A stretch of DNA of 11,521 nt from Paramuribaculum sp. (lineage in GTDB: Bacteria; Bacteroidota; Bacteroidia; Bacteroidales; Muribaculaceae), in the NCBI GenBank assembly GCA_009775605.1, contig VSPV01000075.1, positions 1 through 11,521 on the forward strand, read 5' to 3'. The translations under genes and the position numbers were made by a program. Each line of letters begins with the position of its first letter. Within the stretch, counting starts at the first letter, position 1. The notes beneath the pieces were generated by a model, which saw only the letters and a program-made list of their open reading frames with translations, was not told the origin of the DNA and searched no databases. Shown in pieces: positions 1 through 7,109 of the stretch.

Positions 1-328
1 ACCAGTCTGAAGAGATGGCTCATATCGCTCAATTTTATAATCTGAAATCAGCAAGTTGAACTTGCGAAACTTGAATATATTTAAAGATGTCGGCGTTGTC
101 TGTAGAAAGTAGGGCGAAATTACCAGTCTTATAGATATGCTCTATCAAACATGCAAGAGTAACCAAATGGACGGGTTCAAGATCGTGTCTATTCACATTG
201 TTCCCGAAATGCATAACAACTCGGCAGCTCTTAAGATTCTCACAAGCATTCTTTTCAAAAACGATCTGTGCTATCCAAATATTACGCTGCAGATTATTAA
301 ACCTAATATGTCGGCTGGGTGATGCCAT
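1..328 (-). pseudogene. STAS-like domain protein, 5' part, probably frameshifted
   Basis: Reading leftwards from an ATG at 328-326, 97 codons are open before a TAA at 37-35. The product has the look of the small STAS-like proteins of Bacteroidales that often precede a histidine-kinase-like ATPase domain: RNIWIAQIVFEK near residue 15, FGNNVNRHDLEPVHLVTLAC near residues 41-60, then an alternating hydrophobic stretch. This resemblance is from memory and moderately sure. The reading frame seems to break around 58-75: the +1-shifted frame gives KFRKFNLLISDYKIERYEPS and stays open to the window edge, as expected if the rest of the domain continues there. A promoter-like element sits just upstream (349-379). 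Either the gene is frameshifted and dead, or it is a short 97-residue protein; the former is preferred because of the continuing second frame. The sequence is AT-rich compared with the block beyond 979. Confidence 0.45.
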
Positions 329-348
329 AATATATTTAGTCTTATTGA

Positions 349-379
349 CAAAGGTAGATAAATTTTATACGGAAACCAA
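349..379 (-). promoter_or_regulatory. Bacteroidetes-type promoter for the STAS-like gene
   Basis: On the minus strand TACCTTTG at 356-349 matches the Bacteroidetes -7 consensus TAnnTTTG exactly. A TTGG at 378-375 lies about 18 bases upstream in the place of the -33 TTTG element. Transcription would start near 342, about 14 bases before the ATG at 328. Assigned on motif match and spacing only. Confidence 0.45.
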
Positions 380-461
380 GAGTTAGTGATTTTATGAGTT
401 TTTTATACGATATAATTATCTGCTGACGCATCACATGTTCCACGTAACTTTAATCCTCAGA

Positions 462-890
462 ATGGCATGTAGCCCTCTTTTTCACAGGGGGCGATATAAG
501 GTGCTTCAGACAGATGCTGTAAAGAATCATGTACTTAGCAAATATTCCTTCCGTAGGCTTAAATAGGCCTGGATATACGCAACGGAGGCAGACGCATTAA
601 ATCTGATAGTATTTGGATCTACAGCCAAACAATGGGAGAAGGAGAATCCCGAATTGAAACGTCAAGGACTTAATATGAGAGACTCAGCAACGATTAGCCA
701 GCTTGCTGTTCTTTCAAACATGGAGGCTTTGAATGCTGAACTCATTAAATAATGGATGACGGATTTGCAGCAACGCAAGACTATATTACATAGAGCGGTA
801 AAAGAACAGATGACGAGATTCAATTCAGCAGATGTCGCCAATAAATTCAGTAAACTCGAACATTTCGGAAATCCCAAATACCTGAAATAA
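462..890 (+). pseudogene. KilA-N family protein relic (C-terminal part)
   Basis: One plus-strand frame from an ATG at 462 to a TAA at 888-890 reads as a recognisable protein except for two in-frame stops, TAG at 564-566 and TAA at 750-752. The pieces are RYKVLQTDAVKNHVL (492-536), then AWIYATEADALNLIVFG (567-617), STAKQWEKENPELKRQGLN (618-674), MRDSATISQLAVLSNMEALN (675-734) and a charged tail ending GNPKYLK. This order and pattern (YxxxTDAxK, then YAxEADxLNxxxFG, TAKQW, NP, RD, QLxxLSNxExLNA) is what I recall for the region following the KilA-N DNA-binding domain in Bacteroides KilA-N proteins, which are phage- or mobile-element-associated. The KilA-N domain itself is missing at the 5' side. 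Two stops plus the missing front make a functional product unlikely. It most likely remains from an old prophage or mobile element. Confidence 0.7.
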
Positions 891-901
891 CGCATTTTGT
901 A

Positions 902-935
902 ATTTTAATTCCCCCTAATTCGGGGGAATTAAAAT
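902..935. terminator. Bidirectional rho-independent terminator candidate
   Basis: The arms 902-915 and 922-935 (ATTTTAATTCCCCC and its exact complement) form a perfect 14-bp stem with a 6-base loop TAATTC. The base of the stem is A/T-only and the top is five G:C pairs, so on either strand the G/C stem is followed by a TTAAAA- or TTTT-rich run, and CTTTT follows on the plus strand. It lies between the end of the KilA-N relic (890) and the end of the convergent AGCS gene (979), the usual place for a shared terminator. Confidence 0.7.
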
Positions 936-978
936 CTTTTATCTCACTTCTCGATAAATTGCAGAATTTCTCTCTATC

Positions 979-2385
979 TTACGGCCAGCAGTCGGTTTCG
1001 GAGGCGATTTCGGGGATGGTGTCGCGGTGATATTGCGGGTCGAGGCCGCGGCGTTTCTGTTTGCGGTAATCGTGCAGGCATTTGACGGCATATTTGCCAA
1101 GAAGCAATATTGCAGTCATGTTCACGAGCGTCATCAGAGCCATGGTGATATCGGCCATGGTCCATACGGCCTCAAGCGTCGCCACCGAACCGATCATCAC
1201 CATAGCGCCTACTGCCAGCCTCAGTGCGAATCGTAGCCGCCGGTCTGTATTGATAAACGCCAGATTAGTCTCGCCGTAATAATAATTGGCGATAATGCTT
1301 GTAAAGGCAAACAGAAGTATCGCGATAGCTACAAAAGTCGATGCCGCCGATCCTACTTCCGTGGCGAGAGCACTCTGGGTGAGTTCAATTCCGGTGAGTC
1401 CGCTGTCAAACACACCACTGCAAAGAATAATGAACGCCGTTGCCGTACATACCAGCAGCGTATCCGTGAACACGCCGAGGGTCTGGATGAGCCCCTGCTT
1501 CACGGGATGTGTCACCGCGGCTGTGGCCGCAGCATTAGGTGTAGAGCCTTCACCGGCCTCATTGCTGAACAGGCCGCGCTTCACACCCATCATCAGCGCT
1601 GCACCCATGCCGCCTCCCACGGCCGGTCCGAACCCGAAGGCATTCTCGAAAATAAGCTCTAACACGTGCGGGAAATACTCTATACGTGTAACTACCACAT
1701 AGAGCCCCAATCCGAGATACAGCAGCGCCATTACGGGCACTACAATCTCGTTGATGCGCGCTATGCGCTGTATGCCTCCGAATATCACAGCGAGGGTAAG
1801 AACGGTGCATGCCGCTCCGCTTATCCAAGGAGCCACACCGAACGAGTTGTGAAGCGCGATGGCTATGGTATTGGACTGAACGGAATTGAACGCCAGCCCA
1901 AAGGTCAGAATAATCAGGACAGCAAACAGGATTGCGAATCCACGGCTTTTAAGTCCTTTCAATATATAATATGCCGGCCCTCCACGGTATGAGTGGTCGC
2001 CCCTCACCTTGAAAAGCTGCGCGAGCGTCGACTCGACGAAAGCGTTGGCCGATCCGATAATCGCCACGACCCACATCCAGAACACGGCACCGGGCCCACC
2101 CACGGCTATGGCAATCGCCACGCCGGCAATGTTTCCGGTACCCACACGACTCGCCAGCGATACCATGAAGGCCTGAAACGAACTTATGGAACGTGACGGA
2201 GGAAGAGAACGGTCGGCGGCATCGTCATGCCTGCGCCCGGAAGCAAACAGCAGCCGCAGCATCTCCCAGAGCATTCTGAACTGTGTGCCTCCGAGCCTGA
2301 CAGTGAAATAGATTCCGCCGCCCAAAAGCACGGCGATCAGTATCCAGGTCCAGAGAAAGTCATTGATGGAATTAAGTATATCCAT
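979..2385 (-). CDS. AGCS family sodium:amino-acid (alanine/glycine) symporter
   Basis: A 468-residue inner-membrane protein of the alanine or glycine:cation symporter family, which imports small amino acids with sodium. It has the family's normal length and about ten or eleven hydrophobic segments. Signature stretches are present: GTGNIAGVAIAIAVGGPGAV near residues 82-101, GLFSNEAGEGSTPNAAATA near 271-289 and ANYYYGETNL near 366-375. The substrate among alanine, glycine, serine or glutamine cannot be told from sequence alone. The start ATG at 2385-2383 fits the first helix (ILNSINDFLWTWILIAVLLG). It is the last minus-strand gene of the block but is separated from the MFS gene by 84 bases containing a possible hairpin, so it may be its own transcription unit. 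A relation to mannoside use is not evident. The C-terminal tail after the last helix is short and polar. Confidence 0.93.
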   Translation of the reverse strand: MDILNSINDFLWTWILIAVLLGGGIYFTVRLGGTQFRMLWEMLRLLFASGRRHDDAADRSLPPSRSISSFQAFMVSLASRVGTGNIAGVAIAIAVGGPGAVFWMWVVAIIGSANAFVESTLAQLFKVRGDHSYRGGPAYYILKGLKSRGFAILFAVLIILTFGLAFNSVQSNTIAIALHNSFGVAPWISGAACTVLTLAVIFGGIQRIARINEIVVPVMALLYLGLGLYVVVTRIEYFPHVLELIFENAFGFGPAVGGGMGAALMMGVKRGLFSNEAGEGSTPNAAATAAVTHPVKQGLIQTLGVFTDTLLVCTATAFIILCSGVFDSGLTGIELTQSALATEVGSAASTFVAIAILLFAFTSIIANYYYGETNLAFINTDRRLRFALRLAVGAMVMIGSVATLEAVWTMADITMALMTLVNMTAILLLGKYAVKCLHDYRKQKRRGLDPQYHRDTIPEIASETDCWP

Positions 2386-2425
2386 GGGTTATATCACGCT
2401 TTTTGGTATGCAAGCGTAAATATAA

Positions 2426-2459
2426 CGTTTTTTAAGCTCAAAATACCGAGCGAAAAACG
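2426..2459 (-). terminator. Hairpin between MFS and AGCS genes, possible terminator
   Basis: Arms 2426-2432 and 2453-2459 (CGTTTTT / AAAAACG) enclose an inner stem GCTC/GAGC (2436-2439 with 2448-2451) separated by a small internal loop and topped by an 8-base loop. It starts 11 bases after the MFS stop on the minus strand. It could end the mannoside operon before the AGCS gene. There is no clean U-tract after the stem, so this is a weak call; it could equally be a leader structure. Confidence 0.3.
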
Positions 2460-2469
2460 ATAAAAGAGC

Positions 2470-3603
2470 TCAGCGGCGCAAAAATGCAGTGAATCCGATC
2501 AGCACCATGCAGAGCGGAAGCACTCCCAGACCGGCCGTAAGCCCAAAGCTGTCGGAAATCAGGCCCATCACCGGAGGTATAAGAGCGCCACCGGCTACAC
2601 CGATAATCATCAGGGCAGAAACCTCATTGGCTGCATCGGGCTTGCGTTCCAGAGCGAGAGCGAACACCACTGAGAACACATTGGCGCATCCCAAACCTAC
2701 GAGAACCACTCCCGCACAAAGAATCCACAGCGAGTCACCCGTAAGAAGCACTGCAAAAGCCACCAGCGCCAGAAGCACACTTCCTTTCAGAAACGCACGC
2801 GAGGGAATTCTGGTAAGCAACAGCGCACCGACGAACGTTCCTCCCATTCTTGATGCGAAATACAGACTGGTTCCGAGTCCGGCTTCCGACAAAGGAAGCC
2901 CGGTACGGTCCATGAGCAGCCCCGGTATGGTAGTATTAAGGCCTACGTCAACGCCTACAATACATACTATCGACAGGAAACACAACAGAAGGAATCCGTC
3001 GCCGAAAAGCTTAAGGGTGGAGCTGAACGTACTCTGTTCGTTTTCTCCCGAATCATTCTGAGGCACCGTGAGCCACATCCAAAGGGCCGAAAGGAGAGTG
3101 ACAAGACCGAGCGCCGGAAATACGAGCTTCCAGTCCATGAACACAGATGCAGCCACTCCGGCGGCTATCGGGCCGAGAAGCGATGAGGCAGCCTTTATAA
3201 ACTGGCCCCATGTGAGCACACTGCTTATACGGTCGGGAGCAACCACGCTCGCGGCCATAGGGTTAAGAGCCACCTGAAGCACGGTATTGCCTATTCCGAG
3301 CATGGCGAAAGCCACAAGCATGGTGGCGTAGCTATAAGTCACCATCGGTATCACCATAGCGGCCACGGTGAGAATCATGCCTGCAAGCACGGTATTGCGG
3401 CGTCCGAGCTTGCCCATAAGCAAGCCGGTGGGGATGGAAAACAGCGCGAACCACACGAACACCATCATCGGCAGAAGATTCGCAACCGAGTCAGAGAGTC
3501 CGAAATCACTCTTCACATAATTTGTGGAGATACCCACCAGATCCACGAATCCCATTACAAAGAATCCGCAGAGAATCGGAAATATTACTTTGGAATTTTT
3601 CAT
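2470..3603 (-). CDS. MFS sugar permease, FucP/GluP (FHS)-like
   Basis: A 377-residue major facilitator with about 12 hydrophobic helices, expected in the inner membrane as a sugar:proton symporter. The stretch MLGIGNTVLQVALNPMAASV matches the motif of the fucose / glucose-galactose / hexose (FHS) transporter group, and GKLGRRNTV after helix 2 is the standard MFS loop. The central charged loop (QNDSGENEQSTF) separates the two six-helix halves. The ATG at 3603-3601 starts two bases after the GH92 stop; a GTG six bases further upstream overlaps that stop (GTGA) and is an alternative start. Its place behind GH92, ROK kinase and mannose-6-phosphate isomerase suggests that it imports the released mannose or another hexose; this is inference, and specificity is not visible in the sequence. 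Confidence 0.88.
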   Translation of the reverse strand: MKNSKVIFPILCGFFVMGFVDLVGISTNYVKSDFGLSDSVANLLPMMVFVWFALFSIPTGLLMGKLGRRNTVLAGMILTVAAMVIPMVTYSYATMLVAFAMLGIGNTVLQVALNPMAASVVAPDRISSVLTWGQFIKAASSLLGPIAAGVAASVFMDWKLVFPALGLVTLLSALWMWLTVPQNDSGENEQSTFSSTLKLFGDGFLLLCFLSIVCIVGVDVGLNTTIPGLLMDRTGLPLSEAGLGTSLYFASRMGGTFVGALLLTRIPSRAFLKGSVLLALVAFAVLLTGDSLWILCAGVVLVGLGCANVFSVVFALALERKPDAANEVSALMIIGVAGGALIPPVMGLISDSFGLTAGLGVLPLCMVLIGFTAFLRR

Positions 3604-3605
3604 TT

Positions 3606-5951
3606 TCACAGATTTTCAGTTGGGGTTGCAGTCATGTCAAGCGTGAGTTGTCCTCCCTCTGCAATGGTCTTGAACGGAATACGATGAGCTTCGAAAGGCT
3701 TGCCCGACAGTTCGGCACTCTCTATATGTATATTCTCTTTCGAATTGTTTTTCGTCACAATCTCGAACTTACCTCCGGGATAATAATCCGGATTGAGCTT
3801 TATGGTTATCTTATCGAAAAGCGGACTGCCTATCGCAAAGGAAGGTTCCTTGTCCGTCAGGCCTGCCACGTCAAACAGTCCCATGGCGCCCATCACATAC
3901 CATGCACCGAGCTGACCCTGGTCCTCATCCTGTCCGTAACCGTAGCCGTGGATTCCTTCACAACCGTAGAACTCGTCGAGGATAAGGCGTGTCCATTTGC
4001 GTGTGAGCGACGGGCGCCCTGCAGCGCTGAACAGCCAGGATATGTGCAGGCATGGCTGATTGCCGTGGTTGTAAACCGTCTGGAGTCCGGCGAAAGCATC
4101 TATGTTACGACCTCCGCTGAATATATCTTTGCGCGATACGGTGAATATGCTGTCAAGGCGGTCCACAAACACATCCTTCCCCACCTTTTCTATCAGGCCC
4201 TGGGGGGCGTGAGGCACATAGAATGTGTATTGCCAGGCATTCCCTTCCTGGAATCCGCGCCATACCTGCATGGGGTTGAAATCCTTCATGAATGTGCCGT
4301 CCGCCTGGCGGGGACGCACAAACCCCGTCGACTCGTCGAATATACGTTCCCAGCCCTTGGCAAGCCATTTCAGCGTGTCGGCATCTTCTTTCTTGCCCAG
4401 TTCCTCGGCCATATTGGCAAGCGCAGAGGCCGTATAGGCGTTTTCGAGTGTATGGCTGGCCGAGAACATGAATGCCTCGTCAGGACCCTCGCCCTTTTCA
4501 CGATGAGGCACATAACCGTATTTCACAAATTCGCTTACATCCACCTTCCCCGCACCGAGAGGACGGTTGTTTCCGTCAAGTTCGTTCTTTCTGGCGGCCT
4601 CATAGGCAGTCTCCAAATCGAAATCCCGGATGCCGCACTGATATGCTCCGGCTATTATGGCACTGAGCATATTCGTTCCCACACCCGACACATAGCGGCT
4701 GTTGGCAAGACCGTCGCCAAGCCACCCGCTGTCCTTGTAAACCTGAAGATGGCTGCTTATGTAGTCGGACAGGAATTCAGGATAAGCAAGTGCCCACACC
4801 TGGGCGAGATTCCACTGTCCGCCCCACATTGCATCGGTATTGTACAGATTGAATTCCGGCTTGCCATCCTTTAGAGGAATCTGGCCCACGCTGCCGTCGT
4901 GGCGCGGATAACTGCCGTCGGCATCGCTTGCAAGTCCGCGACCGAGAATCGCATGATACAGACCGGTGTAGAACTTGGTTCGCTCCTGGTCTGTGCCGCC
5001 CTCCACTTTTATACGTGACAGCATCTCCTCCCAGCGCCGGGCCGACAGGGCCTGCGCCTGGTCGAAGTCAAGCTCCGAAGCCTCGGCAGCAAGATTTTTC
5101 TCAGCACCCTCAACTGATGTGTACGAGAGGCCGATTTTCACCGTTATAACTTCTCCGGCTGTTGTTTTGTAGTTGAGGAAAGCTCCGGCGCCTACACCGT
5201 TTACCTCATCCTTACCCGCAAATAGTGTCGAGTCATTGAATACTCCGTATGATTCCGGAGCCTTGTCGGTCACGGCATAGAAATAGAGGGGCACATCGGC
5301 ACCCGGCTGATATTTCTTCACATATTCCGGACGGGTGACAACCATTCCTTTCACAACCTTGCCGCCATCGGCCACTGTCACTTCGGCGTCCTTCACCATA
5401 CCGCTTTCTCCCGCACGGTTGCCTATGTCGAAAATCACATGGCTCGAATCGGAGGCCGGGAATGTATATCGCTGGAATGCCACGCGGGGTGTGGCGGTCA
5501 CTTCGGCTGTAACGTCATAGTCATCGAGCTTCACGGAATAATAGCCCGGCCTTACCGTCTCGTTATCGTGACTGAAATATGAGCGATAGCCGGCCGTGGC
5601 CGTATCTCCGGGCTCAGTCTGCAGCTTGCCCACGGTAGGCATAAGCGTGATTCCGCCCACCTGGAACTCATGAAGATTCGGAAAACCGTCAATCACGCGG
5701 TCGCGGTAATCATATCCGGTTGCTTCCCAGCCGCTGTAATTGCCGAGATGACCGTTGGTCGACGGACCCGGCTTGGCGAGGCCGAAAGGCATGGCACCCG
5801 GAGCGAAATGGAACCACCGGCAGTGGGCCGTGCCGATTCTCGGCTCAACATATTGCGATACTCCGCTGTCGCTCTCCGCAGCGCTTCTGTCGCAGGACGC
5901 CATGCTGACAAGCGCGGCGGCGCCCATGAAAAAAATAACTGTACTCTTCAT
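3606..5951 (-). CDS. GH92 alpha-mannosidase, lipoprotein
   Basis: A 781-residue protein of glycoside hydrolase family 92, calcium-dependent inverting exo-alpha-mannosidases that cut mannose from N-glycans, mannans or mannooligosaccharides. The N-terminus is a lipoprotein signal ending LVSMASC, with Cys20 as the lipid site, so it is anchored in the periplasm or on the surface. The N-terminal beta-sandwich runs to about residue 280 and the (alpha/alpha)6 domain follows. The family motif FQEGNAWQYTFYVPH (567-581) carries the likely acid Glu569. The segment GQDEDQGQLGAWYV (673-686) corresponds to the usual GNDDCGQMSAWY region and keeps Asp677 as probable base. NTDAMWGGQWNLAQVWALAY (371-390) is also typical. 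The N-terminal loop (GTAHCRWFHFAPGAMPFGLA, then NLHEFQVGG) differs from the common IGTGGHGHT...PGA form and probably marks a distinct subfamily. Linkage specificity cannot be assigned. The start ATG overlaps the ROK stop by four bases. Confidence 0.93.
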   Translation of the reverse strand: MKSTVIFFMGAAALVSMASCDRSAAESDSGVSQYVEPRIGTAHCRWFHFAPGAMPFGLAKPGPSTNGHLGNYSGWEATGYDYRDRVIDGFPNLHEFQVGGITLMPTVGKLQTEPGDTATAGYRSYFSHDNETVRPGYYSVKLDDYDVTAEVTATPRVAFQRYTFPASDSSHVIFDIGNRAGESGMVKDAEVTVADGGKVVKGMVVTRPEYVKKYQPGADVPLYFYAVTDKAPESYGVFNDSTLFAGKDEVNGVGAGAFLNYKTTAGEVITVKIGLSYTSVEGAEKNLAAEASELDFDQAQALSARRWEEMLSRIKVEGGTDQERTKFYTGLYHAILGRGLASDADGSYPRHDGSVGQIPLKDGKPEFNLYNTDAMWGGQWNLAQVWALAYPEFLSDYISSHLQVYKDSGWLGDGLANSRYVSGVGTNMLSAIIAGAYQCGIRDFDLETAYEAARKNELDGNNRPLGAGKVDVSEFVKYGYVPHREKGEGPDEAFMFSASHTLENAYTASALANMAEELGKKEDADTLKWLAKGWERIFDESTGFVRPRQADGTFMKDFNPMQVWRGFQEGNAWQYTFYVPHAPQGLIEKVGKDVFVDRLDSIFTVSRKDIFSGGRNIDAFAGLQTVYNHGNQPCLHISWLFSAAGRPSLTRKWTRLILDEFYGCEGIHGYGYGQDEDQGQLGAWYVMGAMGLFDVAGLTDKEPSFAIGSPLFDKITIKLNPDYYPGGKFEIVTKNNSKENIHIESAELSGKPFEAHRIPFKTIAEGGQLTLDMTATPTENL

Positions 5952-7048
5952 TTGTCAAGATGGTTTAATGCGTAAATATAAGCGCCGGCCGAAATAATGC
6001 GGCTTGTATTATAGTCGGAAATGAGTATGCCCGAGCGTTTGCACGAATCATACACCACCGATTCGTCAGTTCCGGGTATCCGCAGCAGTGTTTCCGCGCC
6101 TTCGGCGAAACCGGCGAAAGCGCTTTCGTCATTCAGGTCACAGACACTCATCTGCAGGCGCGGCAAATGGCGCCCGTCGACCATAGAGAGTTCCGAACGC
6201 AGCTCCGACAGAAGCGCGGGCATGAAATATTTTCTTGCACCCGCGATTCCACCGCCTATCACTATCAGGCCGTCTACCACAGTCAGCATGGCCGCAAGTG
6301 CATCGCCTGCAGCGTGTCCGAGGCATTCAAACGAGTAGATTGCCGCCTCCCTGTCGCCCTCGGCTTGGCCTTCGGCTATTTTGAAAATATCGTAGGGCGT
6401 AAGGTCGCGTCCGTCGCCCGACTTCTCGGCATAGTAACGCTTCACGGCCCTGATGCTGACACTCTCCTCGACGATAAGGGAGGGAGAATATTTGTTGCGG
6501 AAACACCAGATATCACCCCCGCAGTCATTGTCACCACGAAGCAGGGTTCCATCCACCACCACTCCGGCTCCGAATCCGGTCCCGAGGGTCACGCCTATAA
6601 GATTATGGAAACGCTTGGAGCTTCCCGCTTCCTCAAGGCGACGGTTGATGTCCGGAAGCGATCCGTACATGGCTTCGCCGTAGGCAAACAGATTGCCGTC
6701 GTTGTTTATAAACACCGGCAGACCGAACTTACGGCTCAGATACGGGCCCAGAGCCACTCCGCCCCTGAATGAGGGGAAATTGGGAAGGTCGCCTATTATT
6801 CCGTTGCGGTAATCGGCAGGGCCGGGGAAAGCGAAACTGATCGCCACGGGTGGTATGTCGGTCTGCGACGATATGTGACGCATGCCCTCCACTATGTTGC
6901 CCAGACATTTTTCAAGGTCGTGGGCTTCGGTAGGGAGATGGAAAGCCTCCCCTATCCGCTCACATCCCCTCATCGCCGAGAATACGAGATTGGTTCCTCC
7001 GGCATCCAGCGTGAGGACAACCCTCGGGTCGTTTTTGTATAAATTCAT
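5948..7048 (-). CDS. ROK family sugar kinase-like protein
   Basis: A 366-residue cytoplasmic ROK (repressor, ORF, kinase) family protein, expected to phosphorylate a hexose such as mannose or glucose with ATP. The phosphate-binding motif LDAGGTN is at 14-20, the catalytic site INNDGN at 114-119 with Asp117 as general base, the second phosphate motif LGTGFGAGVVVDG at 155-167, and the adenosine-site LIVIGGGIAG at 261-270. There is no N-terminal HTH, so it is a kinase type, not a repressor. Oddly, the zinc loop of classical ROK proteins (H followed by CxCGxxGC) is not there: the region at about 173-195 contains CGGDIWCF with only two cysteines and no matching histidine. The C-terminus is about 40 residues longer than a typical ROK kinase. 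It sits 47 bases after the isomerase gene, with its own promoter-like element, and overlaps GH92 by ATGA. A role as mannokinase is inferred from context. Confidence 0.87.
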   Translation of the reverse strand: MNLYKNDPRVVLTLDAGGTNLVFSAMRGCERIGEAFHLPTEAHDLEKCLGNIVEGMRHISSQTDIPPVAISFAFPGPADYRNGIIGDLPNFPSFRGGVALGPYLSRKFGLPVFINNDGNLFAYGEAMYGSLPDINRRLEEAGSSKRFHNLIGVTLGTGFGAGVVVDGTLLRGDNDCGGDIWCFRNKYSPSLIVEESVSIRAVKRYYAEKSGDGRDLTPYDIFKIAEGQAEGDREAAIYSFECLGHAAGDALAAMLTVVDGLIVIGGGIAGARKYFMPALLSELRSELSMVDGRHLPRLQMSVCDLNDESAFAGFAEGAETLLRIPGTDESVVYDSCKRSGILISDYNTSRIISAGAYIYALNHLDK

Positions 7049-7078
7049 GGTACTATGACTGATGACTGGTTATTACTG

Positions 7079-7109
7079 CAAATTTAATCAATTTATCAAT
7101 TGCGGAAAC
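7079..7109 (-). promoter_or_regulatory. Internal promoter candidate before the ROK gene
   Basis: TAAATTTG on the minus strand at 7086-7079 matches the TAnnTTTG consensus exactly, with an imperfect -33 GTTTC at 7109-7105 about 18 bases upstream. It would start transcription near 7072, about 24 bases before the ROK ATG. It lies in the only sizeable gap inside the five-gene block, so the ROK, GH92 and MFS genes may be transcribed separately as well as from the upstream promoter. Confidence 0.4.

Noticed and set aside
662..895. Minus-strand open frame of 77 codons opposite the KilA-N relic
   Set aside because: The plus strand of the same region gives recognisable protein motifs, while the minus frame is cysteine- and serine-rich without pattern.
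2386..2469. TAnnTTTG-like promoter for the AGCS gene
   Set aside because: Only imperfect matches such as TATATTTA are present and none has a properly spaced -33 element, so no promoter is listed.
3522..4874. Long open plus-strand frame of 450 codons opposite the GH92 gene
   Set aside because: It lies fully antisense to the clearly recognisable GH92 and MFS genes and has no domain pattern or promoter; it is a coding shadow in GC-rich codons.
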